From Nonomuraea jabiensis (GTDB lineage: Bacteria; Actinomycetota; Actinomycetes; Streptosporangiales; Streptosporangiaceae), in the NCBI RefSeq assembly GCF_014204795.1, contig NZ_JACHMB010000001.1, forward strand, positions 1,550,001-1,614,000: 64,000 bases of DNA. Direction: 5' to 3'. Both the position numbers and the translations under genes were made by a program. The notes beneath the pieces were generated by a model, which saw only the letters and a program-made list of their open reading frames with translations, ran no database searches and was not told the origin of the DNA. Shown here in pieces: positions 25,055 to 35,049 of the stretch. The first letter of the stretch is position 1. The number at the start of each line of letters is the position of its first letter.

Positions 25055-25921
25055 TCAGGCCGTCTTGCGCGTCTTGCGCTTGGCGGGGGCCTTCTCCTCG
25101 TCCTTGGACTTGGCGGCGGCCTTCTTGGGCTTGGCGGCCCCGCCCTCCCGCTCCCGCTTCGCGGCCTCCACGCTGGCGCGCAGCGCGGCCATGAGGTCGA
25201 CCGCCGGTCCGGCCTCCTCTTCCTCCCGGGCCGGGATGACCTCCTTGCCGGCCACCTTCGCCTCGATCACCTGCTGCAGCGCCTCGCGGTACGTGTCGTG
25301 GTACTCGCCCGGGTCGAAGTCCGACTCCATGGTGCTGATCAGGGACTCGGCCATCTGGAGTTCCTGAGGCCGTACCTCGATGTCCTCCTCCAGGAAGCCG
25401 AAGTCCGGCGTGCGGATCTCGTCGGGCCAGAGCATGGTCTCCAGGACGAAGACGCCGTCCCGTACCCGCAGCGTGGCCAGGGACTCGCGCTGGCGCAGCG
25501 CCACCTTGACCACCGCCACCTGGCCCGAGCTCTCCAGGGCGTTGCGCAGCAGCACGTACGGCTTCGCCCCCTGCGCGTCGGGCTCCAGGTAGTACGACTT
25601 GGCGAAGTAGATCGGGTCGATCTGCTCGGCCGGGGCGAACTGCAGGACGTCGATCCTGCGGGACGTGCTCAGCGGCAGATCCTCGAAGTCCTCGTCGGTG
25701 AGCACGACGATCTCGCCCGTCGGCAGCTCGTAGCCCTTGGCGATGTCGGCGTACGGCACCTCTTCGCCGTCCTGCGTGCACACGCGCTTGTAGCGGATCC
25801 GGCCGCCGTCCTCGCGATGGACCTGGTGGAACGTCACGTCCTTCTGCTCGGTGGCGGAGTAGAGCTTGACGGGGATCGTGACCAGGCCAAAGGAGATCGC
25901 ACCTTTCCAGATGCTGCGCAT
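25055..25921 (-). CDS. ku: Ku protein, non-homologous end joining
   Basis: 288-residue bacterial Ku, which homodimerises as a ring on DNA ends and recruits the LigD-type ligase and polymerase. The N-terminus is the family signature MRSIWKGAISFGLVTIPVKLYSAT. The core beta-barrel/bridge region runs through YYLEPD and LPLSTSRRIDVL. The C-terminus (last ~45 residues) is a lysine-rich tail (KPKKAAAKSKDEEKAPAKRKTRKTA) of the kind that helps DNA binding and threading. I chose ATG 25921 because AGGAG lies 5 nt upstream; the in-frame GTG at 25927 overlaps that ribosome site. Divergent from the ligase gene with a 47-bp shared promoter gap. Confidence 0.95.
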   Translation of the reverse strand: MRSIWKGAISFGLVTIPVKLYSATEQKDVTFHQVHREDGGRIRYKRVCTQDGEEVPYADIAKGYELPTGEIVVLTDEDFEDLPLSTSRRIDVLQFAPAEQIDPIYFAKSYYLEPDAQGAKPYVLLRNALESSGQVAVVKVALRQRESLATLRVRDGVFVLETMLWPDEIRTPDFGFLEEDIEVRPQELQMAESLISTMESDFDPGEYHDTYREALQQVIEAKVAGKEVIPAREEEEAGPAVDLMAALRASVEAAKREREGGAAKPKKAAAKSKDEEKAPAKRKTRKTA

Positions 25922-25968
25922 GGTCACTCCTCAGCTCTCAATCGTTCGCCAATGGGCACATACCCGTC

Positions 25969-26883
25969 ATGGGGCAACCAATGCCATACCCCGTCGAACC
26001 GATGCTGGCCGTACCTGGGGAACTACCCTCCGATCGCGAGAGGTACGGACTGGAGGTCAAGTGGGACGGCATCCGCGCCCTCGTCCATCTTGACGGCGGG
26101 CTGAGGGTGACGGGGCGGCACGGGGTCGAATACACGCGGAGGTATCCGGAAATATCCGGTTTCGGGATCAAGAACGCGATCATCGACGGCGAGGTCGTCG
26201 CGCTCGACAGGGGCGGCAGGCCCAGCTTCGTACGGTTGCAGCACAGGATGCACCTGACCGATCCCGAGCCGATCATGCTGGAGCTGTACCCCGTCACGTA
26301 TATGCCGTTCGACCTGCTCTATCTCGACGGCACGCCGCTGTTCGACCTGCCCTACGGCGACCGGCGGGCGCTGCTCGACGAACTGGACGTCGGGGCGCCC
26401 CCGTACTTCCCCGGCGACTCCGACCTGCTCGCGGCCACGTCCGAGCAGGGCCTGGAGGGTGTGGTCGCCAAGCGGCTGGACTCGCCCTACCGGCCGGGCA
26501 CCCGGTCCCCATGGTGGATCAAGGTGAAGCACCTGCGTACCAGGGAGGTCGTGATCGGCGGCTGGAAGCCCGGCAAGGGGCGCCGGGCGGGCGGGATCGG
26601 CTCGCTGGTGATGGGGATGTTCACCGATCGAGGGCTCGCGTACGTGGGGCACGTCGGGACCGGGTTCACCGACACCGTGCTCGAAGAGCTCTACCGGCGG
26701 ATGAGCCCGCTGGAGATCCCGCACAGCCCGTTCAGCAACGAGGTTCCGTGGCGAAATCGGTGGGTTAGGCCGGATCTCGTCGGGGAGGTGGCCTACACGA
26801 TGTGGACCGACGAGCAGCGGCTGCGCCACCCCGTGTGGCGCGGCCTGCGCCCCGACAAGCTCCCCTCGGAGGTGACGCTGTGA
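25969..26883 (+). CDS. ATP-dependent DNA ligase (stand-alone LigD ligase domain / LigC-like)
   Basis: 304 residues. The nucleotidyltransferase lysine motif is LEVKWDGIRA (KWDG near residue 30), followed by DGEVVALD, MPFDLLYLDG, EGVVAKRLDSPY and WWIKVKH. The OB-fold runs about 195-304 (GGWKPGKGRRAGGIGSLVMG, VGTGFT). It seals nicks using ATP in end joining. It contains only the ligase module: no 3'-phosphoesterase or polymerase domain is fused, unlike mycobacterial LigD. The polymerase is encoded by the next gene, which overlaps the stop. An alternative ATG lies 12 bp downstream. Confidence 0.93.
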   Translation: MGQPMPYPVEPMLAVPGELPSDRERYGLEVKWDGIRALVHLDGGLRVTGRHGVEYTRRYPEISGFGIKNAIIDGEVVALDRGGRPSFVRLQHRMHLTDPEPIMLELYPVTYMPFDLLYLDGTPLFDLPYGDRRALLDELDVGAPPYFPGDSDLLAATSEQGLEGVVAKRLDSPYRPGTRSPWWIKVKHLRTREVVIGGWKPGKGRRAGGIGSLVMGMFTDRGLAYVGHVGTGFTDTVLEELYRRMSPLEIPHSPFSNEVPWRNRWVRPDLVGEVAYTMWTDEQRLRHPVWRGLRPDKLPSEVTL

Positions 26884-27764
26884 ACAGCCCGGCGAAGGTG
26901 CCGGTAAAGGTCGACGGGCGAGCGCTGACGCTGAGCAACCTGGACAAGGTCCTCTACCCCGAGTTCGGCTTCACCAAGGCCGAGGTCATCGACTACTACA
27001 GCCGCGTGGCCCCCGTACTCCTCCCCCATCTCAAGGGCAGGCCCCTGACCGTCAAGCGCTTCCCGAACGGCGTCGACGGCCAGTCCTTCTTCGAGAAGAA
27101 CGCCCCCGACCACACCCCGGACTGGGTCAGGCGGGTCAAGCTCCCCGTCCCCGGCAGCACCAAGAACCGCGAGGCCATCGACTTCGCCGTCATCGAGGAC
27201 CTGCCCACGCTCGTCTACTACGCCAACCTGGCCGCGCTCGAGCTGCACGTGCCCCAGTGGCGCGTCGACGAGGACGGCGAGGCGCTGCCGCCCGACACGC
27301 TCGTGTTCGACCTCGATCCCGGGCCGCCCGCGACCATCGTCGAGTGCTGCCGCGTGGCCCTCATGCTGCGCGACGTGCTGGCGGCCGACGGGCTCACCGC
27401 CCTGCCGAAGACCAGCGGGAACAAGGGCATGCAGCTGTACGCCGACTGGGACTGCCGCGAGGAGCCCTCCGCGTACGCCAAGAGACTGGCCCGGCTCCTG
27501 GAGAAGGAGCACCCCACACAGGTCGTCAGCGTGATGGCGAGGAAGGCCAGGCCCGGCAAGGTGTTCATCGACTGGAGCCAGAACAACCCCGCCAAGACCA
27601 CCGTGGCGCCCTACTCGCTGCGGGCCAGGGAACTGCCGACCGTCTCGACACCGCTGAGGTGGACGGAGGTCGAGGGCTGCGAACGGCCCGAGGAGCTGGT
27701 GTTCACGGCGGCCGACGTACTCGCCAGAGTGGAGAAACGTGGCGACCTTTTCGGCCGGGCGTAG
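26880..27764 (+). CDS. LigD-type polymerase (primase-polymerase, PolD)
   Basis: 294-residue archaeo-eukaryotic primase-type polymerase of bacterial NHEJ. Motifs: LSNLDKVLYPEFGFTKAEVIDYY at the N-terminus, RFPNGVDGQSFFEKNAPDHTP, metal-binding DLDPG (near residue 144), KTSGNKGMQLY, and FIDWSQNNPAKTTVAPYSLRA. It fills or extends broken ends with NTPs or dNTPs. GTG 26880 overlaps the ligase TGA (GTGA), so ligase and polymerase are co-translated and may work as a split LigD. No third domain (phosphoesterase) gene is adjacent. Confidence 0.93.
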   Translation: MNSPAKVPVKVDGRALTLSNLDKVLYPEFGFTKAEVIDYYSRVAPVLLPHLKGRPLTVKRFPNGVDGQSFFEKNAPDHTPDWVRRVKLPVPGSTKNREAIDFAVIEDLPTLVYYANLAALELHVPQWRVDEDGEALPPDTLVFDLDPGPPATIVECCRVALMLRDVLAADGLTALPKTSGNKGMQLYADWDCREEPSAYAKRLARLLEKEHPTQVVSVMARKARPGKVFIDWSQNNPAKTTVAPYSLRARELPTVSTPLRWTEVEGCERPEELVFTAADVLARVEKRGDLFGRA

Positions 27765-27799
27765 GCTGGTGCCGTCCACACCAAGAGGGGGACCAGAAG

Positions 27800-28015
27800 A
27801 TGTCGGAGATGGACACACGCCCGGACGAGCTCTCCTACGACCAGGAAGAGGCAGAGCTGTCGATCGAGACGCCCGAGGCGGACGCCGCCGAGCAGCATTT
27901 CGAGATCCGCGAGACCGCCGGGAGGCAGCGCCGCGAGCTGCCGCTCGACGTCGACCCCGCCGACGCGGCCGACCAGGACCGCGTGGTGGATCTCGACGAC
28001 GACGAATATCGCTGA
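27800..28015 (+). CDS. Small acidic hypothetical protein
   Basis: 71 residues, highly acidic (about a third Asp and Glu), with no membrane segment or cysteine. It reads MSEMDTRPDELSYDQ, then EADAAEQHFEIRE, RRELPLDVDPADAADQDRVVDLDDD. It resembles small conserved actinobacterial proteins with EADAAEQ / DVDPADAAEQ repeats, which I recall but cannot name securely. The ribosome site AGAGGGGG precedes the ATG. It follows the NHEJ polymerase by 35 bp on the same strand. Confidence 0.7.
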   Translation: MSEMDTRPDELSYDQEEAELSIETPEADAAEQHFEIRETAGRQRRELPLDVDPADAADQDRVVDLDDDEYR

Positions 28016-28093
28016 GCACGGCTGCGCGACGACCGGTCGGCCTCGCGGAACGAGGCGATGAACAAATGAACAACGGCCCTACCCGCACGTAGG

Positions 28094-28753
28094 ATGTCCG
28101 CACAGCCCGCTGAGAGACCTATGGAGACCCGCGTGACCGCAACCCCGGACGCGAAGCCCCGGGGCACCCGGCTGCCCCGACTCGCCCGCCGCCGGCAGCT
28201 GCTGAGCGCCGCGCAGGAAGTGTTCGTGGAGAACGGCTATCACGCGGCCGCCATGGACGAGATCGCCGATCGGGCAGGGGTCAGCAAACCGGTGCTCTAC
28301 CAGCACTTCCCCGGCAAGCTGGAGCTCTATCTGGCGCTGCTCGACCTCCACGTCGACGACATGGTCAACCGCTGCCGGGAGGCGCTGGCCTCCACCCACG
28401 AGAACAAACTCCGCGTGCAGGCGACGTTCAGCGCGTTCTTCGACTTCGTCTCCACGCAGGGCGAGGCGTTCCGGCTGGTGTTCGAGTCCGACCTGCGCAA
28501 CGTCGCGCCGGTGCGGCAGCGCGTGGAACGCTCGCTGCAGGAGTGCGCGGAGATGGTCAGCGTGCTCATCCAGGAGGACACCGGGTGCACCAGCGACGAG
28601 GCGCACCTGCTCGGCGTGGGGCTGGTCGGCATGGCCGAGGTGAGCGCCCGCTACTGGGTGACCCAGCACGGCTCCATCCCGAAGGACGCGGCCGAACAAC
28701 TCATGGCCCGGCTGGCCTGGCGCGGCATCAGCGGTTTTCCGCGTACGGCATAA
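28094..28753 (+). CDS. fasR: TetR-family regulator, FasR-like
   Basis: 219 residues. The N-terminal helix-turn-helix sits at about residues 32-80: RLPRLARRRQLLSAAQEVF, YHAAAMDEIADRAGVSKPVLYQHFPGKLELYLA. The C-terminal ligand-binding helices end with GLVGMAEVSARYW. The sequence and its partner (a DUF3107 gene next door) match M. tuberculosis Rv3208/FasR-Rv3208A as I remember them. FasR activates fatty-acid synthase genes and senses long-chain acyl-CoA. Its target here is not shown in the window. The start is ambiguous: ATG 28094, ATG 28121 or GTG 28133, the last with a GGAG just upstream. Confidence 0.85.
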   Translation: MSAQPAERPMETRVTATPDAKPRGTRLPRLARRRQLLSAAQEVFVENGYHAAAMDEIADRAGVSKPVLYQHFPGKLELYLALLDLHVDDMVNRCREALASTHENKLRVQATFSAFFDFVSTQGEAFRLVFESDLRNVAPVRQRVERSLQECAEMVSVLIQEDTGCTSDEAHLLGVGLVGMAEVSARYWVTQHGSIPKDAAEQLMARLAWRGISGFPRTA

Positions 28754-28840
28754 ACCGTTCGCTGGGCGCGATCATTTGCCCTTTTCCCGGCTACGAGCCG
28801 CCACGATGGGAGTGAGCCAGCCCGTCGACTAGGGAGCCAC

Positions 28841-29071
28841 ATGGAAGTCAAGATCGGCGTACGCTCCGTACACCGCGAACTCGTTGTCGAGACCGACCTC
28901 TCCGCGGAGCAGGTCGAAGAGGAGATCAGGAACGCGTTGTCGGTCGATCGTGGCGTGTTCGCGCTGACCGACGTGAAGGGCAGGCGGATCGTGGTGCCGG
29001 TGGCCTCGCTCGGTTTCGTCGAGATCGGTGAGGACGAGGCCCGCCCCGTCGGATTCGGCGGCACCCTCTAG
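28841..29071 (+). CDS. DUF3107 family protein (Rv3208A/TB9.4-like)
   Basis: 76-residue acidic protein conserved beside fasR in actinobacteria. MEVKIGVRSVHRELVVETDLSAEQVEEEI, then GVFALTDVKGRRIVVPVASLGFVEIG. It is predicted to be a small alpha-beta protein (ATP-synthase-epsilon-like naming is common for this family). No catalytic motif is visible. It lies 87 bp downstream of fasR, on the same strand, and ends before a hairpin. Confidence 0.88.
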   Translation: MEVKIGVRSVHRELVVETDLSAEQVEEEIRNALSVDRGVFALTDVKGRRIVVPVASLGFVEIGEDEARPVGFGGTL

Positions 29072-29083
29072 AAGCTTTGCTGA

Positions 29084-29121
29084 CCTGGGGGTACGGCTCA
29101 CCCGGCCGTACCCCTCCCAGG
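29084..29121 (+). terminator. Hairpin after the DUF3107 gene
   Basis: CCTGGGGGTACGGC (29084-29097) pairs with GCCGTACCCCTCCCAGG (29105-29121) with a small bulge. No T-tract. Confidence 0.55.
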
Positions 29122-29628
29122 GCCGGCCCTCGTTCCCCAACCCCCGGCGATCGTCCCGCGCACGGGGCTGTGCGGCTGCGCGGGCTCGGTGCGCGGCGAC
29201 CGCCCGATCGTCCCGCGCCTGTGGGGCAGCGCGCATGGTGCAGCGCGCACCTACGAGCCGCCGCAAGACCCCAGCCGGTCCCACGGGCAGCCCGCACCCC
29301 AGCAGCCGCCGCAAGAGCCCGGCCCGCTCGCCCTGCGCCCGAACGCCCCGCCACCCCACGCCCACGGCCCGACGACCGCGGGCGTCGGCTGTCCGCTGCC
29401 CGCGCCCTGCGTCCGGGTCCCGAGGCCCGGGTCCCGCCACGCCGCATCCCGCCGGCCCGACGCCTCCGGCAGCGGCACGAAGGCGCGCCACACCCGCATT
29501 GCACCCGCACCGCACCCGGGCCATACCCTCGCCGCACCCGCACCGCAGCCACGCCACATTCGTGCCGCACCCGCGCCACACCCGTGCCACGCCCACCCAA
29601 CGCCTTCGGGGCCCGTGTTCAGGGACGG
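29122..29628. other. GC-rich low-complexity intergenic region
   Basis: About 500 bp. Open frames on both strands are Pro/Arg/Ala-rich and mutually overlapping, without ribosome sites. Positions about 29480-29600 are a degenerate repeat of CCGCACC / CCACACC units. In M. tuberculosis a Thr/Pro-rich gene (Rv3209) occupies this spot, so a decayed or fast-evolving gene cannot be excluded. Confidence 0.5.
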
Positions 29629-30267
29629 TCAGAGGCCCAGGGTGGCCATGCGTTTGTTGTGGGCCTCTGTCAACGTCGCGAAAAGTCGGGAAATGTCGGT
29701 GGCGCCTTCCCCCGACACCAGCAACAGCGCCAGGTCGGGCCGTGCCGAGGCCACCTGCTGCCCCTGGCTCAGCGCCTCGCCCACGAGCCGGCGCGCCCAC
29801 AGCGCCAGCCGCCCGGCCGCCGCGGGCGACGCCTCGATCCCGGCCCTGACCCGCTCGACCGCGAACTGCGAGCGCCCCTCGTCCACCAGCACTTCGTCCA
29901 CCAGCTTGGCGATCGAGGGATCGAGGTGCCTGGCCGCCTCGCGGTAGAAGTCGAGCGCGATGCCGTCCCCGACGTACGTCTTGACCAGCGCCTGCAGCCA
30001 GTCGGCCGGCTTGGTCTGCGCGTGCCAGGCGTCGAGGGCGCCGACGAACGGCGACATCGCCTCGGCGGGATCGGCCCCGAGCTCGGCCAGGCGGTCACGC
30101 AGCAGGCGGAAATGGGCATACTCGGTCACGGCCAGCTCGCTCAGCGCCGCCCGGTCGGCCAGCGAGGGCGCGAGCGTGGCGGCGTCCTCCGTCATCCGCG
30201 CGTACGCACTGAGCTCGGCGTAGGCGAGCACCCCGAGCAGGTCGACCACTCCTGGAGACTCCGTCAT
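29629..30267 (-). CDS. Ferritin-like fold protein (MiaE-like tRNA hydroxylase family)
   Basis: 212 residues, all-helical. Helix 1 has GVLAYAELSAYARM (Glu of the first iron-binding helix), then ELAVTEYAHFRLLRDRL with the ExxH-type motif (EYAH). Later come KTYVGDGIALDFYRE and DEVLVDEGRSQFAVERV. These are spaced like the carboxylate-bridged di-iron site of ferritin/MiaE relatives (compare M. tuberculosis Rv3210c, next to rhlE). Whether it hydroxylates tRNA is not known. The ATG 30267 start gives MTESPGVVDLLG; an upstream in-frame extension looks non-coding. Confidence 0.8.
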   Translation of the reverse strand: MTESPGVVDLLGVLAYAELSAYARMTEDAATLAPSLADRAALSELAVTEYAHFRLLRDRLAELGADPAEAMSPFVGALDAWHAQTKPADWLQALVKTYVGDGIALDFYREAARHLDPSIAKLVDEVLVDEGRSQFAVERVRAGIEASPAAAGRLALWARRLVGEALSQGQQVASARPDLALLLVSGEGATDISRLFATLTEAHNKRMATLGL

Positions 30268-31131
30268 CTGAATTGTGGCACCCGAGCCCGAACCTTCAGG
30301 TCCGGAAGGAAGCGCCACCCCTCCTTTCGAAAACATTATGGAGAACCTCGGTAACGGGCCCCGCCCAGGCCCATGCCCTCATCGCAGCCATCCGGCTGTG
30401 TGATCAGGCGGCTGCCTTCATCTCGCGCCCGGCTTGGCGCGGCCACGCCTTCACCTTGCTCGGCCTGCGCCGGCTCGTCTACCACCCATCCCGCGCCCAC
30501 TTCGCCGGGCTTGGTGCCCAGGCGGCCGTGCGGGCCGTCGCCCGTGTTGCGGGAGCCTGCGCTCACCGGCGCGCCGCTGAGAAGCGCGCCCGTGTCTTCC
30601 GCCCGCATGGCACCGCCCCTCACGACGCGCGCATGATGAGCTGGAATCGTGATGTCCGGACCGTGTCGCCGTGGACCCGCGCCGGTCGCGTGACCGTGCC
30701 CCGCACCGGGCGGCCAGGGGATATCCGCGGGCGGGTGAGGGCTCATCGGTCCCGGCGGCGCGCCCTGCGCGGCCGGGCTGCTGTCAACCAGCCACACGCT
30801 ACCGGCCTCCCTTCAGCCACACGGGACGGGACCGTGAGAGCAAGCCACCAGCCTCAGCCGGTGGTAGTTGATGGATGGCAGCGTACTTCCGCGAATCTTC
30901 GGGAACATACGTAAGCTCGGCCAGCGTTGTGCTATCGAGTACACTGCTCTGTGAAAGTGCGACCGCACTGTGTAAATTCGGGGGTTTCTCCCGGATACCC
31001 CCACTTCCGGGTGCGCGGTCGCTGATGACGCGAGAGGGCTGGCTCTACCGCGAGGACCCACGTAACGAGGGCTGTTCATGCCCGTCGGTCCCGGCAGGCC
31101 CGCCTTCATTTGAGAACTGAGGCAGGCCACG
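30268..31131. other. Long intergenic region, 5' leader of rhlE on its right side
   Basis: About 860 bp. The left 550 bp show nothing I can assign. From about 30880 the composition is more AT-rich. 30959-31022 can fold: outer stem GCGACCGC / GCGGTCGC (30959-30966 with 31015-31022), inner hairpin GGGGGT / ACCCCC (30980-30985 with 30997-31002). Structured leaders are common on cold-shock DEAD-box helicase genes. That function here is inference. Confidence 0.45.
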
Positions 31132-33048
<1,917 letters not shown>

Positions 33049-33072
33049 GCGCCGTCTGAACACCGTCTGGAG

Positions 33073-33102
33073 GGCGCGCATCCGCATCGGGTGCGCGCCT
33101 TT
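33073..33102 (+). terminator. Terminator after rhlE
   Basis: GGCGCGCATCCG (33073-33084), loop CAT, CGGGTGCGCGCC (33088-33099), then TTT. The stem has one mismatch or G-T pair. Confidence 0.65.
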
Positions 33103-33233
33103 CCGGGTAAGAGGCCCGCGGGCCGTCAGAGGCGCTCTGGGCGCGTCTTGGGCTCCCGCCAAGGAGCCGCGTTTGCCCTGCGTGATGCCCGTGACGGTGT
33201 CGAGCCGCTGACCTCTGGGTATTGTTGCCCCAC

Positions 33234-34124
33234 GTGAGTACGCCGCGATTCCTCGATCTGCCTCCTGGCGTCGCACCACAGAAGATCGAAACGCCACAGG
33301 GCACGTTCGCGGTCCTGGAGGCCCTTCCGGTCAGTGGTGTGATTGAGCGCTGGCCCGCCCTCCTGGTCCCCGGCCTGACAGGCAGCAAGGAGGACTTCCT
33401 CGCGGTGCTGATGACCCTGGCCCACTCGGGGCGCAGGGTGATCGCCGTCGATCTGCGCGGCCAGTACGAGACGCCCGGCCCCGACGACCCCGCCGCCTAC
33501 ACCTGCCCCGCGCTCGGCGCCGACGTCGACGCGCTCGCCCAGATCATCGGTGGCGGCGACCCCGTTCACCTGGTGGGCCACTCCTTCGGCGGCCTGGTGG
33601 CCAGGGAGGCGGTGATCGACGGGCGCACGAGGTTCGCGTCGTTCACGCTGATGGGGTCCGGGCCCTCGGGCATCGAGGGCAAGCGGGCGGTCAACGGCCG
33701 CAAGATCATGGAAGAGGTCCAGGAGTTCGGCCTGGAGCACGTGTGGCACCACCGGCTGGAGCCCGAGGCGCTGTCCAACGACGTGTCCGACGAGATCCTG
33801 GCGTTCCTGCGCAAGCGCCTGCTCACCAACTCTCCGACCGCGCTGGCGTGCATGGCCGAGCAGGTGCTGAGCATGCACGACCGCACCGACGAGCTGCGCC
33901 AGGTCGAGGTGCCCACGCTCGTGCTGTACGGCGAGCACGACGACGGCTGGCCGCCCGAGGCGCAGTCGGAGATGGCGGCCAGGCTCGGGGCCGAGTCCGT
34001 GGTCGTGCCGGGCGCCGTCCACTCGCCCGCCGTCGAGGCGCCGGAGACGACGGCGGCGGCGCTGGTGAGGTTCTGGAACGCGGCCGAGAAACACTATTTG
34101 GACACCAAGTCCAATGCCATGTAA
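33234..34124 (+). CDS. Alpha/beta hydrolase
   Basis: About 296 residues. PALLVPGLTGSKEDF carries the oxyanion region, VDLRGQYETPG is typical of the fold, GHSFGG is the nucleophile elbow, LYGEHDDGWPP has the acid, and PGAVHSPAVEAP the His. There is no signal peptide, so it is cytoplasmic. The substrate is unknown. GTG 33234 gives STPRFLDLPPG; TTG 33222 is an alternative and neither has a strong ribosome site. The stop lies 13 bp before the ATG of the DUF2236 gene, suggesting co-transcription. Confidence 0.88.
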   Translation: MSTPRFLDLPPGVAPQKIETPQGTFAVLEALPVSGVIERWPALLVPGLTGSKEDFLAVLMTLAHSGRRVIAVDLRGQYETPGPDDPAAYTCPALGADVDALAQIIGGGDPVHLVGHSFGGLVAREAVIDGRTRFASFTLMGSGPSGIEGKRAVNGRKIMEEVQEFGLEHVWHHRLEPEALSNDVSDEILAFLRKRLLTNSPTALACMAEQVLSMHDRTDELRQVEVPTLVLYGEHDDGWPPEAQSEMAARLGAESVVVPGAVHSPAVEAPETTAAALVRFWNAAEKHYLDTKSNAM

Positions 34125-34137
34125 TTCTTTACTTACT

Positions 34138-35049
34138 ATGGCGAACATCGAGGACCTCGTCGTCCAGCCGCCGCAGAGCGCGACGTGGCAGGTGCATCTC
34201 GACCGGTCGATGTGGGTGGGCGGCGTACGCGGTCTCATGCTGCAGGCGCTGCACCCGCTGGCGATGCGCGGTGTCTGGCAGAACTCCAACTTCCAGGAGG
34301 ACCCGTTCGGACGGCTGCGCCGCACGGCCGACTTCGTGGGGCGCGTGACGTTCGGCAGCCCGGAGCAGGCCGACGAGATCGGCAGGCGGGTGCGCGGCAT
34401 CCACAAGGCGCTGCGCATCCACGATCCCGACACCGGCCGGACCCATCGGGTGGACGATCCCGAGCTGCTGCTGTGGGTGCACTGCGCGGAGGTGTCGTCG
34501 TACCTGGAGGTGGCCAGGCGCGGCGGGCTGGGCCTCACCGAGCGCCAGGCCGACCGCTACCTCCACGAGCAGCGCAAGAGCGCCGCGTACGTCGGCCTGC
34601 ACCCCGAGGACGTGCCCGGCTCGTGCGCGGAGATGGACGCCTACTTCAAGCAGATGCGTCCTGTCCTGCGCGTCACGGAGGAGGCGGCCTCGACCGTGCG
34701 CTTCCTGATGTGGCCGAGGCTGCCGCACGAGCTCAGGCTCCTGTCGGCGGGCAAGCCCGCCTACTTCCCGTTCGGCGCGCTGTGCTACTACACGCTGCCG
34801 GACTGGGCCAGGCGGATGTACGGCGCGCTGCCGGAGGTGCCGCGCGCGACGGTCACGGCCGCGCTGAGGGCGTTCAGGCTGGGGATGAACTCGCTGCCGG
34901 AGCCCGTGCACGACCACGCCTTCATGCCGGCCACGAGGGAGATGCTGCGGGCCGCCAGGGAGCGTCTCGGCGCGGCCGGGTACGACGTGAGCAAGGGGCT
35001 CAAGGGCCTGACCGATCCCCGCCGGTGGCCGCGGGCGCCGGCCGCCTGA
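34138..35049 (+). CDS. DUF2236 / MpaB-like oxygenase family protein
   Basis: 303 residues of the oxygenase MpaB / latex-clearing-protein-like family, which contains heme-binding members. It has LMLQALHPLAMRGV with the conserved His, FGRLRRTADFV, GIHKALRIHDP, the VDDPELLLWVHCAEVSSYL segment with a second conserved His, and MDAYFKQMRP. There is no signal peptide. The in-frame ATG at 34114 would overlap the hydrolase stop; 34138 gives a start without overlap. The 3' end overlaps that of the convergent MFS gene by 50 bp. Confidence 0.85.
   Translation: MANIEDLVVQPPQSATWQVHLDRSMWVGGVRGLMLQALHPLAMRGVWQNSNFQEDPFGRLRRTADFVGRVTFGSPEQADEIGRRVRGIHKALRIHDPDTGRTHRVDDPELLLWVHCAEVSSYLEVARRGGLGLTERQADRYLHEQRKSAAYVGLHPEDVPGSCAEMDAYFKQMRPVLRVTEEAASTVRFLMWPRLPHELRLLSAGKPAYFPFGALCYYTLPDWARRMYGALPEVPRATVTAALRAFRLGMNSLPEPVHDHAFMPATREMLRAARERLGAAGYDVSKGLKGLTDPRRWPRAPAA

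Noticed and set aside
25922..25968. A small gene between ku and the ligase
   Set aside because: Only 47 bp; this is the divergent promoter gap.
30296..30330. SRP RNA-like motif (CAGG-TCC-GGAA-GGA-AGC) near 30300
   Set aside because: The apical motif resembles helix 8 of SRP RNA, but the flanking arms do not pair, and it lies at the 5' edge of the ferritin-like gene. Probably chance.
29077..30354. 425-codon Pro/Arg-rich frame over the DUF3107 - ferritin-like interval
   Set aside because: Overlaps the well-supported ferritin-like gene antisense and is low-complexity in the spacer.
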